DNA of 8,287 nucleotides, taken from positions 1 to 8,287 of the forward strand of contig JACQMU010000160.1 in assembly GCA_016203425.1 (NCBI GenBank). The letters run 5' to 3'. The number at the start of each line of letters is the position of its first letter. Within the stretch, counting starts at the first letter, position 1. Positions 1-6,098 of this stretch are shown here, in pieces. The notes under the pieces were generated by a model, which was not told where the DNA came from, ran no database searches, and saw only the letters and a program-made list of their open reading frames with translations. A program made the translations under genes and the position numbers. This DNA is from Candidatus Woesearchaeota archaeon (lineage in GTDB: Archaea > Nanobdellota > Nanobdellia > Woesearchaeales > ARS49).

Positions 1-1359
1 GTTGAGAAAGCAATAGAAGAAGCCAAAAAAATAAGTTCTGAATATAATTATTTTAACGCGTTTGATGAAACAGCTCTTGAACAGGCAAAAATTGTGGACA
101 AGAAAGTACGAAAAGGTGTTGCTGGAAAGCTTGCTGGTGTTTTGATTTCTGTGAAGGACTGCATTTGTGTTAATGGTGTTGAGTCAACTGCTGGCAGTGC
201 AATTCTCAAGGGCTACAAGCCATTATTTGATGCGACTGTTGTCGAGCGTTGCAGGGCAGAAGATGCTATTATTCTCGGCAAAACTTCTCAGGACGAATTT
301 GGTTTTGGTGGTTTTAGCACTAATGTTGGCAAAAACTTCAAAACTCCGCTTAATCCTTTGGACAAAACAAGAAGTTGTGGTGGCAGTTCTGGTGGTGCTG
401 GTGGAATTACGCAGAAAGCTGATTTTCCTCATTTAGCAATCGCTGAAAGTACTGGTGGCAGTATTGTTAATCCTGCTGCTTTTTGTGATGTTGTTGGCTT
501 GTGCCCTACGTACGGCAGGGTTTCACGTTATGGATTGATTGATTATGCAAATTCTCTTGACAAAATAGGCACGATGGCGAAGAATACAGAAGATGCCGCT
601 TTGTTGTACGAAGTAATTGCCGGCCATGATGCTAAAGACAGCACAAGTGTGGCAAGCAAGCCTGAATCAAGCAAGCTTAACACAAATATCAAAGGATTGC
701 GTATTGGACTTGTTGGTGAAGCATTTGACGAGGGTGTTGATGGCAGGATTGCTGGTCGCGTTGAAGATGCTGTTAAAAAATTAGAGTGTGCTGGTGCAAA
801 AATAACGCGTGTTTCTCTGCCATTGACGTTTCGTTACGGTATTCCAACATATTATGTTCTTGCAATGTCTGAAGCTTCAACTAATTTGGCGAAATATTGT
901 GGGGTGCGTTATGGCGCAACTCTTGAAATGAATGAATCTTTTAATGAATTTTTTTCTAATGTTAGAACACAGTTTTTTGGTTCTGAAGCAAAACGCAGAA
1001 TTATTCTTGGAACATTTGCAAGGATGGCTGGCTATCGTGATGCGTATTATTTGAAGGCTGCTGCTGTGCGGACTAAAATAGTTCAGGAATACAAAAAAGC
1101 TTTTGCTGAATGTGATGTACTGGTTACTCCGACAATGCCGGTTTTTCCGCCGACATTTGAACACATTGAAAAATTAACTCCGTTGCAAAACTACATGATG
1201 GACATATTAACTGTAGGCCCTAATCTCGCAGGATTGCCTCACATTTCGCTTCCTTGTGAAAAAATAAATGGTTTGCCTGTTGGCATGCAGTTGATTGGCA
1301 ATCATTTTGAGGAATTTGAGCTTATTAATACAGCGCACGCATATGAAACAAACAAATGA
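1..1359 (+). CDS. gatA: Glu-tRNA(Gln)/Asp-tRNA(Asn) amidotransferase subunit A (5'-partial)
   Basis: This is the amidase subunit, which releases ammonia from glutamine (or asparagine) for transamidation of Asp-tRNA(Asn) or Glu-tRNA(Gln) by GatB. The frame is open from base 1 and the first 31 codons already match the GatA N-terminal helices, so the true start lies outside the window; the GTG at 94 is internal. The amidase-signature Ser-cisSer-Lys triad is present, numbered from the first codon here: Lys about 52 in SVKDC, Ser about 129 in CGGSSGG, and nucleophile Ser about 154 in STGGSI. The following CPTYGRVSRYGL block is typical of GatA. About 452 residues are visible, so only a short N-terminal piece is missing. 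The C-terminus (PVGMQLIG, then a short helix) is slightly short but intact. It overlaps gatB by 17 nt, so the two are probably co-translated. GatC is not in view and may lie just upstream. The family call is firm; the in vivo tRNA substrate is not decided by sequence. Confidence 0.97.
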   Translation, partial: VEKAIEEAKKISSEYNYFNAFDETALEQAKIVDKKVRKGVAGKLAGVLISVKDCICVNGVESTAGSAILKGYKPLFDATVVERCRAEDAIILGKTSQDEFGFGGFSTNVGKNFKTPLNPLDKTRSCGGSSGGAGGITQKADFPHLAIAESTGGSIVNPAAFCDVVGLCPTYGRVSRYGLIDYANSLDKIGTMAKNTEDAALLYEVIAGHDAKDSTSVASKPESSKLNTNIKGLRIGLVGEAFDEGVDGRIAGRVEDAVKKLECAGAKITRVSLPLTFRYGIPTYYVLAMSEASTNLAKYCGVRYGATLEMNESFNEFFSNVRTQFFGSEAKRRIILGTFARMAGYRDAYYLKAAAVRTKIVQEYKKAFAECDVLVTPTMPVFPPTFEHIEKLTPLQNYMMDILTVGPNLAGLPHISLPCEKINGLPVGMQLIGNHFEEFELINTAHAYETNK

Positions 1360-2722
1360 TGTAATGATTGGGCTTGAAGTCCATGCACAGCTGAAGACGA
1401 TGACAAAATTATTTTGCAGTTGTCCAACAACAGCTGCCGAACCTAATACTGCTGTGTGCCCGACGTGTTTGGGCCATCCTGGCAGCAAGCCCATTGTTAA
1501 TAAGAAAGCATTAGAATTTGGTGTTAAGCTTGCGCTTGCGCTTGGCTGCCAGTTGTCACGCAGTATTTATTTCTCGCGAAAAACATATTTTTATCCTGAC
1601 ATGGCTAAGAATTTTCAGATTACCCAGTACGAGATTCCTCTTGGTGCAGAAGGCCACATTACTCTTGATTCTGGCAAAATTATTCAGATTAAGCGTTTGC
1701 ATTTGGAAGAGGACCCTGCTGGCTTAATTCATGAAGCAAACAGTGTTCTTATTGATTACAACCGTTCTGGCATTCCTTTGTGCGAGATTGTTACAGAGCC
1801 TGATTTGCACAGTCCTGATGAAGCCCGTGAGTTGATGAACAAGCTGATGAACATTTTGTTGTATCTGGAAATCTTTGAGCAGGACAGTGTTATAAAAGCT
1901 GACGTTAATGTTTCAGTTAAAGCAAAGAATTTTACCCGTGTTGAAATTAAGAACATAACTGGTTTCAAAGAAATTGAGCGTGCGATAAATTACGAAGTCA
2001 TCCGGCAACAGCAGGAAACTGTCGTCAGAGAAACACGCGGCTGGGAGCCTGGCAAAGGAATTACTTTTTCTATGCGAACAAAAGAAACAGAAGAGGATTA
2101 TGGCTACATTATCGAGCCTGACCTTCCAATGTTTACTTTTGAACAATCATTTATTGATGGCATTAAAAAACAAATTCCTGAATTGCCACAGCAAAGAGCA
2201 CAGCGTTATGTCTCTAAGTACAAGATTGATGTGACTGATGCAAAAATTATTGCAAGTGATTTGGCTGTTGCGCAGTTGTTTGACACAGTTGTTGAAAAAG
2301 TTAATCCTGTGTTGGCGTCGAAATGGTTCAGAAGAGAATTGTTAAGAGTGTTGAACCTGAAAAACAAACAGCTAAGAGAAACGCAAATGACTGCTGATGT
2401 TTTAGTTGAATTGTTCTCTCTTCTTGAACAAAAACAAATTACTGACCGGATTGGGCAGCAGATTATTGAAAGATTGGTTGATGAAATATTTTCTCCAAAA
2501 GAGTTTGTTGTACAGCAAAGTCTTGGCCGTGTTGCTGATGAATCATTAAGCGCAGTTTGTGACAAAGTTATTGCTGAAAATCCGCAGGCAGTTGCTGACT
2601 ACAAAAACGGTGTTGAGAAAGCACTGAAATTCTTGATCGGCAAAGCAATGGCATTAACAAAAGGACAGGCAGACCCTGTGTTGATAAATAAATTGTTGGA
2701 AGAAAAGTTGCAAAAGGTTTAA
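1343..2722 (+). CDS. gatB: Glu-tRNA(Gln)/Asp-tRNA(Asn) amidotransferase subunit B
   Basis: This subunit binds the misacylated tRNA, phosphorylates the acyl group with ATP and accepts ammonia channelled from GatA. The 459-residue product is close to the usual 470-480. The N-terminus carries IGLEVHAQL. A cysteine cluster follows (C25, C27, C39, C42) in the family pattern ending CPTCLGHPG. After it come YFYPDMAKNFQITQYE, the catalytic-core block HLEEDPAGLIHE, DYNRSGIPLCEIVTEPD and DVNVSVK. The C-terminal YqeY-like tail (about 330-459) ends in ENPQAVADYKNG and a final helix. I chose ATG 1343, inside the gatA reading frame. The in-frame ATG at 1364, four bases after the gatA stop, is a credible alternative giving MIGLEVHAQL. 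Neither start has a convincing ribosome site, which fits translational coupling to gatA. In archaea GatCAB is normally used for Asn-tRNA, with GatDE for Gln-tRNA, but this is not certain in reduced lineages. Confidence 0.97.
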   Translation: MKQTNDVMIGLEVHAQLKTMTKLFCSCPTTAAEPNTAVCPTCLGHPGSKPIVNKKALEFGVKLALALGCQLSRSIYFSRKTYFYPDMAKNFQITQYEIPLGAEGHITLDSGKIIQIKRLHLEEDPAGLIHEANSVLIDYNRSGIPLCEIVTEPDLHSPDEARELMNKLMNILLYLEIFEQDSVIKADVNVSVKAKNFTRVEIKNITGFKEIERAINYEVIRQQQETVVRETRGWEPGKGITFSMRTKETEEDYGYIIEPDLPMFTFEQSFIDGIKKQIPELPQQRAQRYVSKYKIDVTDAKIIASDLAVAQLFDTVVEKVNPVLASKWFRRELLRVLNLKNKQLRETQMTADVLVELFSLLEQKQITDRIGQQIIERLVDEIFSPKEFVVQQSLGRVADESLSAVCDKVIAENPQAVADYKNGVEKALKFLIGKAMALTKGQADPVLINKLLEEKLQKV

Positions 2723-2738
2723 AAATAGATTGCAACTT
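2705..2738. repeat. Perfect 9-bp inverted repeat across the gatB stop codon
   Basis: AAGTTGCAA (2705-2713) is repeated as its exact reverse complement TTGCAACTT (2730-2738) around a 16-nt spacer. The spacer contains the gatB stop codon and the TATA-like TTTAAAAAT (2718-2726). It could be an operator flanking the promoter of the next gene, or a hairpin at the end of the gatAB message. No U-tract follows, so a classic terminator is less likely. Confidence 0.6.
2716..2726 (+). promoter_or_regulatory. Possible TATA promoter for the 438-aa gene
   Basis: GGTTTAAAAAT resembles an archaeal TATA box. Transcription would start near 2748, leaving a leader of about 24 nt that still contains the GGAGG ribosome site at 2761-2765. 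It lies within the 9-bp inverted repeat. Read-through from gatAB is an alternative. Confidence 0.4.
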
Positions 2739-2760
2739 GCATTGGCATCATCAAATCTTT

Positions 2761-2766
2761 GGAGGT
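2761..2766 (+). promoter_or_regulatory. Shine-Dalgarno site fixing the start of the 438-aa gene
   Basis: GGAGGT lies 5 nt before ATG 2772. This selects that ATG over an in-frame TTG at 2730. Confidence 0.8.
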
Positions 2767-2771
2767 TTTCC

Positions 2772-4088
2772 ATGAACACAACAACTGCTCAATCAGAAAA
2801 ACAAGCTAAAGGAATGATTTTTTTTAGTTTTGATGCAATGAATGCATTCAAGCACGCAATTAAATTCAAAGGTAAAAATGGGCGGCTTGCAACTTTGCCT
2901 GATGTTGTTGATGCAAAAATAGCAGCTGACGATAATGATGCTATATGGCATCAGTATATTGCTACAAAAACAGCAGAATATTTTGGTTCTTCAAGAGGCG
3001 GGAACAAAATTCTTATTGTTGGGCATAATGTTGGGCCTTTTGCAGACGATGAACGTGTTGTTGATGGTGAGTTTAAACAAGGTTTCCTTGAGCTTGGCAG
3101 GACTGAATTCAGAAAGCTCGAATCAGGAATTTACGGGCCTGTTGAAGCATTTGATTTAAAAGATGTTTGCAGTGATAACTCAAATGATTATTTTCATTTA
3201 GGAACTGCAAAAAATCTTAAGCTTTTGAAAGCAAGGCTCGGTCCACGAACAGATGAGTTCTTAGAAAGGCATGATAAACTTTCACAAAAATACTTGGAAA
3301 CTACAAAAGAACGGTTTACAGACAATTGCATCATTCAGAATGCGCATGATTTCTCATACAAATTTTTAGGATTCAAGCGAGGCAATATTAAGTATGACAA
3401 AAACAGAGTCATGTATGTGCGTAATTGTTCAAGTCACAAAAATCTTTTGCGACATGGTTATTATGGATATTTAATAACAATCGATGCTCCAATGGTCACG
3501 CATCATTCACATAATGGGTGGAGTGCAACAGGAGTTACCAGCACTGTTGGTTCTCAAAAATTTAGTGATGCAGCTCGTTTCATTGCAATACGCGGAGAAG
3601 GCAAACTGGAAAAACTGTCAGAGGGTATTGAAGGCATTCTTGATGATGTTGAGAACAATGTTGAGCTTTTAATGGTTCCACGCGATCCGAAAACAACCTG
3701 TGTACAACCATATACGCTGACGCAAGTTGGCGACAACTGGTTTACGCAATATCGTGATGAACATTCTGTTATGGAAAGTGGTCTTCCAGAATGTAAAGTT
3801 GTTTCAATAAAAGCCATTGGTGAGCCAACAACGTTCAGAACAGAAATACTTGGTTATTATGGCCTTTTCAAGTACGAACTTGACACAGTAAAAAAATTGT
3901 TGCCAGACTGCGCAAATGCATTCGTGATGGGCGAACCACATAACGTGTGGGAAAACGGAGACCCAAAATATCAGGAAGCTCCAATAACATTCTTCAACGT
4001 TGAAATCAACCCAACCAAAAGGCTCTTAACGCCAGATGAAGCTCGCAAAGATTGGGAAAGAATCTTGACGACAGCTGGAGAGATTTAA
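2772..4088 (+). CDS. Uncharacterised 438-residue protein
   Basis: I do not recognise this protein. The start at 2772 follows a strong ribosome site. It appears soluble, with no signal peptide or membrane helix. It looks like a real, ordered globular enzyme-like protein. The N-terminal part has a beta-strand then glycine/histidine loop, KILIVGHNVGPFADDE (about 79-94). The central part has AHDFSYKFLGF (191-201) and a His-rich segment, THHSHNGW (243-250). The C-terminal part has AFVMGEPHNVWENGD (383-397), then ITFFNVEINP. Conserved-looking His, Asp and Cys residues (H85, D92, D93, H192, H244, H245, H247, H390) could bind metal or act in catalysis, but this is inference. It follows gatB by 49 nt on the same strand, and its TAA overlaps the stop of the convergent AbrB-like gene. 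I assign no function. Confidence is high that it is coding. Confidence 0.9.
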   Translation: MNTTTAQSEKQAKGMIFFSFDAMNAFKHAIKFKGKNGRLATLPDVVDAKIAADDNDAIWHQYIATKTAEYFGSSRGGNKILIVGHNVGPFADDERVVDGEFKQGFLELGRTEFRKLESGIYGPVEAFDLKDVCSDNSNDYFHLGTAKNLKLLKARLGPRTDEFLERHDKLSQKYLETTKERFTDNCIIQNAHDFSYKFLGFKRGNIKYDKNRVMYVRNCSSHKNLLRHGYYGYLITIDAPMVTHHSHNGWSATGVTSTVGSQKFSDAARFIAIRGEGKLEKLSEGIEGILDDVENNVELLMVPRDPKTTCVQPYTLTQVGDNWFTQYRDEHSVMESGLPECKVVSIKAIGEPTTFRTEILGYYGLFKYELDTVKKLLPDCANAFVMGEPHNVWENGDPKYQEAPITFFNVEINPTKRLLTPDEARKDWERILTTAGEI

Positions 4089-4402
4089 CCCAGCTCCACT
4101 TTAAATGAGCGTTCATTGATTGCTTCGAGCTTGACTTTGTTTCCAATTTTTATTCCAAAGTCGCGAAGTTTTTCTGGAAGCGTTATTCCCATGCTGTTTC
4201 CTATCTTTATTATTTGTTTCTCTTGGTCAACAGCGTTGTGTAATTCAAGCCGCTTCTGAAACATTTTTGCTTGTTCTTTCGTCAGTGTTGTAAATCCGCA
4301 ATTTGGGCATACTAATGCACCGGTAATTATGTGTTCTATCCGAGTCTCTTTTTCTTCCAAAAATCTTCCGCAATCACATTTTATTTTCCTTTCGTGAGCC
4401 AT
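4085..4402 (-). CDS. Zinc-ribbon plus SpoVT/AbrB-type DNA-binding regulator
   Basis: A 105-residue protein with two parts. Residues 9-35 form a probable zinc ribbon (C9-x-C11 and C32-x2-C35, in KCDCGRF and VCPNCGF). Residues about 62-105 match the swapped-hairpin AbrB/SpoVT/MazE fold, with the hallmark IIKIGNSMGITLPEKLRDFGI followed by KIGNKVKLE. Such proteins usually dimerise and bind palindromic DNA as autorepressors, antitoxins or general regulators. ATG 4402 is preceded by a good GAGGTGA site and a TATA box. The gene is convergent with the 438-residue gene, sharing TTAA for the two stop codons, and divergent from the metallopeptidase-like gene across a palindrome-rich spacer it may control. 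An antitoxin role is possible, but no adjacent toxin of a known family (PIN, MazF, RelE) is visible. Confidence 0.88.
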   Translation of the reverse strand: MAHERKIKCDCGRFLEEKETRIEHIITGALVCPNCGFTTLTKEQAKMFQKRLELHNAVDQEKQIIKIGNSMGITLPEKLRDFGIKIGNKVKLEAINERSFKVELG

Positions 4403-4409
4403 GTTGTTT

Positions 4410-4416
4410 TCACCTC
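4410..4416 (-). promoter_or_regulatory. Ribosome-binding site of the AbrB-like gene
   Basis: On the minus strand GAGGTGA sits 7 nt before ATG 4402, supporting that start. Confidence 0.75.
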
Positions 4417-4442
4417 AAGGTTCTTACTGTTTCTTCGACAAA

Positions 4443-4458
4443 GTTTATATCAAAGTTT
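4443..4458 (-). promoter_or_regulatory. TATA/BRE promoter of the AbrB-like gene
   Basis: Minus-strand AAACTTTGATATAAAC has a purine-rich BRE-like start followed by the TATA-like ATATAAAC (4443-4450). A start near 4421 would leave a leader of about 20 nt carrying the ribosome site. Confidence 0.6.
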
Positions 4459-4524
4459 CGTTCATGTTGCCGAATGAAGACGTGCCAATCAAAAGTTATT
4501 TCAGCATATCTTCTAAACCCCAGC

Positions 4525-4541
4525 ATAACAACCACTGTTAT
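4525..4541. repeat. Short inverted repeat in the divergent spacer
   Basis: ATAACA (4525-4530) and TGTTAT (4536-4541) form a 6-bp inverted repeat with a 5-nt gap. The right arm overlaps the 10-bp palindrome TGTTATAACA (4536-4545). It lies between two divergent promoters and could be an operator. It is short enough in AT-rich DNA to be chance. Confidence 0.35.
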
Positions 4542-4554
4542 AACATAAGTTAGT

Positions 4555-4572
4555 ACAAGTATTTAAACTTGT
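4555..4572. repeat. Palindrome ACAAGT-N6-ACTTGT with a TATA-like centre
   Basis: ACAAGT (4555-4560) and ACTTGT (4567-4572) flank ATTTAA. The dyad lies near the middle of the 247-nt spacer between the AbrB-like and metallopeptidase-like genes. It suits a dimeric regulator, and its centre could itself serve as a TATA box on either strand. Confidence 0.45.
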
Positions 4573-4592
4573 TGTTCTTAAGCTTTCTCATT

Positions 4593-4614
4593 CTGAAAAG
4601 AATAATCTTCTCAG
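4593..4614. repeat. 9-bp imperfect inverted repeat just upstream of a TATA box
   Basis: CTGAAAAGA (4593-4601) pairs with TCTTCTCAG (4606-4614) at 8 of 9 positions across a 4-nt ATAA loop. It ends 6 nt before the TATA-like element of the metallopeptidase-like gene, where an archaeal activator or BRE-blocking regulator could bind. Confidence 0.45.
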
Positions 4615-4618
4615 CCAG

Positions 4619-4629
4619 GTTTTAATATA
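4619..4629 (+). promoter_or_regulatory. TATA promoter of the metallopeptidase-like gene
   Basis: GGTTTTAATAT, continuing into AA, is centred about 25 nt upstream of ATG 4650, so the message would be leaderless. No ribosome site precedes the ATG, which agrees. The rest of 4403-4649 holds the divergent promoter and three inverted repeats but no gene I can support. Confidence 0.65.
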
Positions 4630-4649
4630 ACAAATGATTTCGTGTTCAA

Positions 4650-5339
4650 ATGCCAGTTGATTTAAACGCGACTAAGTATGCAGAACAGAATGGACGTATT
4701 GATTATCCATCAGGAAATTCAATACTGTGGGGACCACACCAAACAAATATAGGTACTGTTTTTACATATCAGACATCTCGTTCAACAATTCACCTCAACG
4801 ATCTTCTGCCGATAGGCTGGATTTTTGAAGCTGTGAATAACAAATTCAGAGCATATATATCTAGCACATATGGGTATCTGCCAGATTATCCAGAAGTACA
4901 CGCTTCTATCCCAGAACTTAAGAAAAATGAATGTGAAATTTTAGGACTGCTTCACGAGATAGGGCATGCGTGGGATATGACGAGGCTTCGCCAAGAAATT
5001 CCTGACATCAATCATAAAGCTGAAGATAAACCACACTTCACAGAAACGTATCCTTTTGTCCACAAAAAAATATTTACGTGTCACATTAATAATGAATGGC
5101 ACAGCCTTTACGAGGGTGCATTTGGAACTACGCGCCAAGGTGAAATAGTCTCAGAACGCAATGCGTGGGCAATAGCTTTACGCCTCAAAAGATGGCTGAA
5201 TATACTTCCTGAATTAAAAGGGACTGACCTTCGTGAATTCTATAACAAAGGCCTGACGTCTCACTATGAACGTGCACTGAGTGGAACAAGAAATACTTTT
5301 CGCCATTATCTCTCTTGTAAAAGGATTAAACCGTCTTAG
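4650..5339 (+). CDS. HExxH metallopeptidase-like protein, family unknown
   Basis: A 229-residue soluble protein without signal peptide or membrane segment. The helix EILGLLHEIGHAWDM (96-110) carries an exact HExxH zinc site, H102-E103-x-x-H106. About 60 residues later the helix GEIVSERNAWAIALRLKRW (164-182) offers Glu165 or Glu169 as third ligand. That is the gluzincin-like layout (HExxH plus a downstream helical Glu) seen in small cytoplasmic peptidases. The N-terminal 95 residues look like a beta-rich domain unrelated to anything I recognise; the C-terminus is basic. Pro codons are mostly CCA, whereas gatB mostly uses CCT, so a different history is possible, but counts are small. It is divergent from the zinc-ribbon/AbrB regulator and 170 nt upstream of an XRE-type regulator. 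Regulator cleavage, as by ImmA/IrrE, is conceivable but unproven. It could also be an inactive or non-proteolytic zinc protein. Confidence 0.82.
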   Translation: MPVDLNATKYAEQNGRIDYPSGNSILWGPHQTNIGTVFTYQTSRSTIHLNDLLPIGWIFEAVNNKFRAYISSTYGYLPDYPEVHASIPELKKNECEILGLLHEIGHAWDMTRLRQEIPDINHKAEDKPHFTETYPFVHKKIFTCHINNEWHSLYEGAFGTTRQGEIVSERNAWAIALRLKRWLNILPELKGTDLREFYNKGLTSHYERALSGTRNTFRHYLSCKRIKPS

Positions 5340-5373
5340 AGATTAGCTGAATGAAGATTCTAACCAGAATATG

Positions 5374-5413
5374 TCAAGAAACACAAATAGATATATAACA
5401 TAGTGTTTCTTGA
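5374..5413. repeat. Perfect 11-bp inverted repeat
   Basis: TCAAGAAACAC (5374-5384) and GTGTTTCTTGA (5403-5413) are exact reverse complements, separated by 18 nt containing the TATA-like GATATATAAC. As RNA it would form a stable stem after the metallopeptidase-like gene. As DNA it would be a split operator around a possible promoter. It begins 35 nt after the upstream stop codon. Confidence 0.75.
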
Positions 5414-5415
5414 GC

Positions 5416-5477
5416 ACCTCACGAATTTTAATTCTACTTTCAGCACGGTAATATATCCTAATTAAAATTCGAGAGGT
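5416..5477. repeat. Long inverted repeat, 18-bp arms, abutting the HTH-CBS promoter
   Basis: Arms 5416-5433 and 5460-5477 are complementary at 17 of 18 positions: ACCTC / CGAATTTTAATT against AATTAAAATTCG / GAGGT, with a single A-A mismatch. The 26-nt spacer includes GTAATATATCC. The right arm ends at the first base of the TATA box of the HTH-CBS gene, covering the BRE position. It lies 2 nt after the 11-bp repeat, so the two form a tandem pair filling most of the 170-nt spacer. Operator, structured RNA or remnant of a small mobile element are all possible. Confidence 0.8.
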
Positions 5478-5485
5478 TTATATAC
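5473..5485 (+). promoter_or_regulatory. TATA promoter of the HTH-CBS regulator
   Basis: GAGGTTTATATAC is a strong archaeal-type TATA box (TTTATATA, 5477-5484) centred about 29 nt before ATG 5510. It predicts a leaderless or very short-leader message; no ribosome site is present. Confidence 0.75.
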
Positions 5486-5509
5486 TACTTCAATTCTTAA
5501 ACGAATACT

Positions 5510-6049
5510 ATGTTTGACATTAGGCGTTTGAAAGATATTAGGAAAAAGCTTGGAATTACTCAGCAGGCTTTTGCCAAGCGGGCAAATGTTTCGCAATCGC
5601 TTATTGCAAAAATAGAAGCAGGCGCAATTGATCCAAGCTATTCTAACGTGCTGAAGCTTGAACAGACTGTTAATGACCTCACTAACATTAAAGAGCCTTC
5701 TGCGCAGGATGTCATGAACCCGAAAATTATTTTTGTCAAGCCAGATGACAAAGTGAGTGATGTAATAAAAGTCATGAGAAAAAATAGCATCTCGCAGGTT
5801 ATTGTTGAGGAAGAAAACAAAATTGTTGGTCTCATTACCGAGGGAAGCCTGTTGGAAAAAGATTTGTCAAAACTTCAGCAGCTGCGTGCTAAAGACGTCA
5901 TGCTTGATCCCCCGCCTGTTGTGGCCAACAAAACAAAACTTTCTGTTTTGTCAGCCATCCTCACGCAATATCCTTTGGTTGTCATTCAGAAAGAATCAAA
6001 GTTTGTTGGTGTTGCTACAAAGTCTGATTTGTTGAATCATTTGGTTTAA
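5510..6049 (+). CDS. XRE-family HTH regulator with paired CBS domains
   Basis: A 179-residue transcription factor. Residues about 5-55 are an XRE/Cro helix-turn-helix, with ITQQAFAKRANVSQSLIAKIEAG placing the recognition helix near 27-37. Two CBS motifs follow: about 67-117, starting QDVMNPKIIFVKPDD and containing GLITEGSLL, and about 127-178, starting KDVMLDPPPVV and ending GVATKSDLL. Paired CBS domains typically bind adenine nucleotides or S-adenosylmethionine, so this is probably a metabolite-responsive DNA-binding protein. The HTH-CBS architecture is widespread in archaea. Its own promoter is overlapped by an 18-bp-arm inverted repeat, which suggests autoregulation (inference). No partner gene is in the same operon; a tRNA-Ala gene follows after 49 nt. 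Confidence 0.93.
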   Translation: MFDIRRLKDIRKKLGITQQAFAKRANVSQSLIAKIEAGAIDPSYSNVLKLEQTVNDLTNIKEPSAQDVMNPKIIFVKPDDKVSDVIKVMRKNSISQVIVEEENKIVGLITEGSLLEKDLSKLQQLRAKDVMLDPPPVVANKTKLSVLSAILTQYPLVVIQKESKFVGVATKSDLLNHLV

Positions 6050-6053
6050 TTAC

Positions 6054-6070
6054 AAAAGGAAGCTTTAAAT
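6054..6070 (+). promoter_or_regulatory. TATA/BRE promoter of tRNA-Ala
   Basis: AAAAGGAAGCTTTAAAT has a purine-rich BRE-like segment and the TATA-like CTTTAAAT (6063-6070), centred about 32 nt upstream of the mature tRNA 5' end. This allows a leader of only a few bases. Confidence 0.65.
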
Positions 6071-6098
6071 TCTGTGTAATTTCTATTAGTCAAAGTTT

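Noticed and set aside
94..96. GTG as the gatA start
   Set aside because: The preceding 31 codons are open and match GatA N-terminal sequence, so the gene is truncated by the window edge.
2206..2565. A 119-codon open frame antisense to gatB
   Set aside because: It lies wholly inside gatB, is Ser/Cys/Asn-rich with no recognisable domain, and lacks its own ribosome site; it is a codon-bias shadow.
2730..2732. TTG as the start of the 438-residue protein
   Set aside because: A GGAGGT site is correctly spaced before ATG 2772, and the TTG is inside an inverted repeat arm without a ribosome site.
2772..4088. Archaeal fructose-1,6-bisphosphate aldolase/phosphatase, suggested by length and archaeal context
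   Set aside because: None of the family's diagnostic blocks (N-terminal DVGS-type start, GPGVAE-type motif) is present, so I left it unnamed.
4650..5339. Calling the HExxH protein ImmA/IrrE
   Set aside because: The HExxH helix fits, but the surrounding sequence, the beta-rich N-terminus and the separate promoter from the XRE gene do not match that family clearly.
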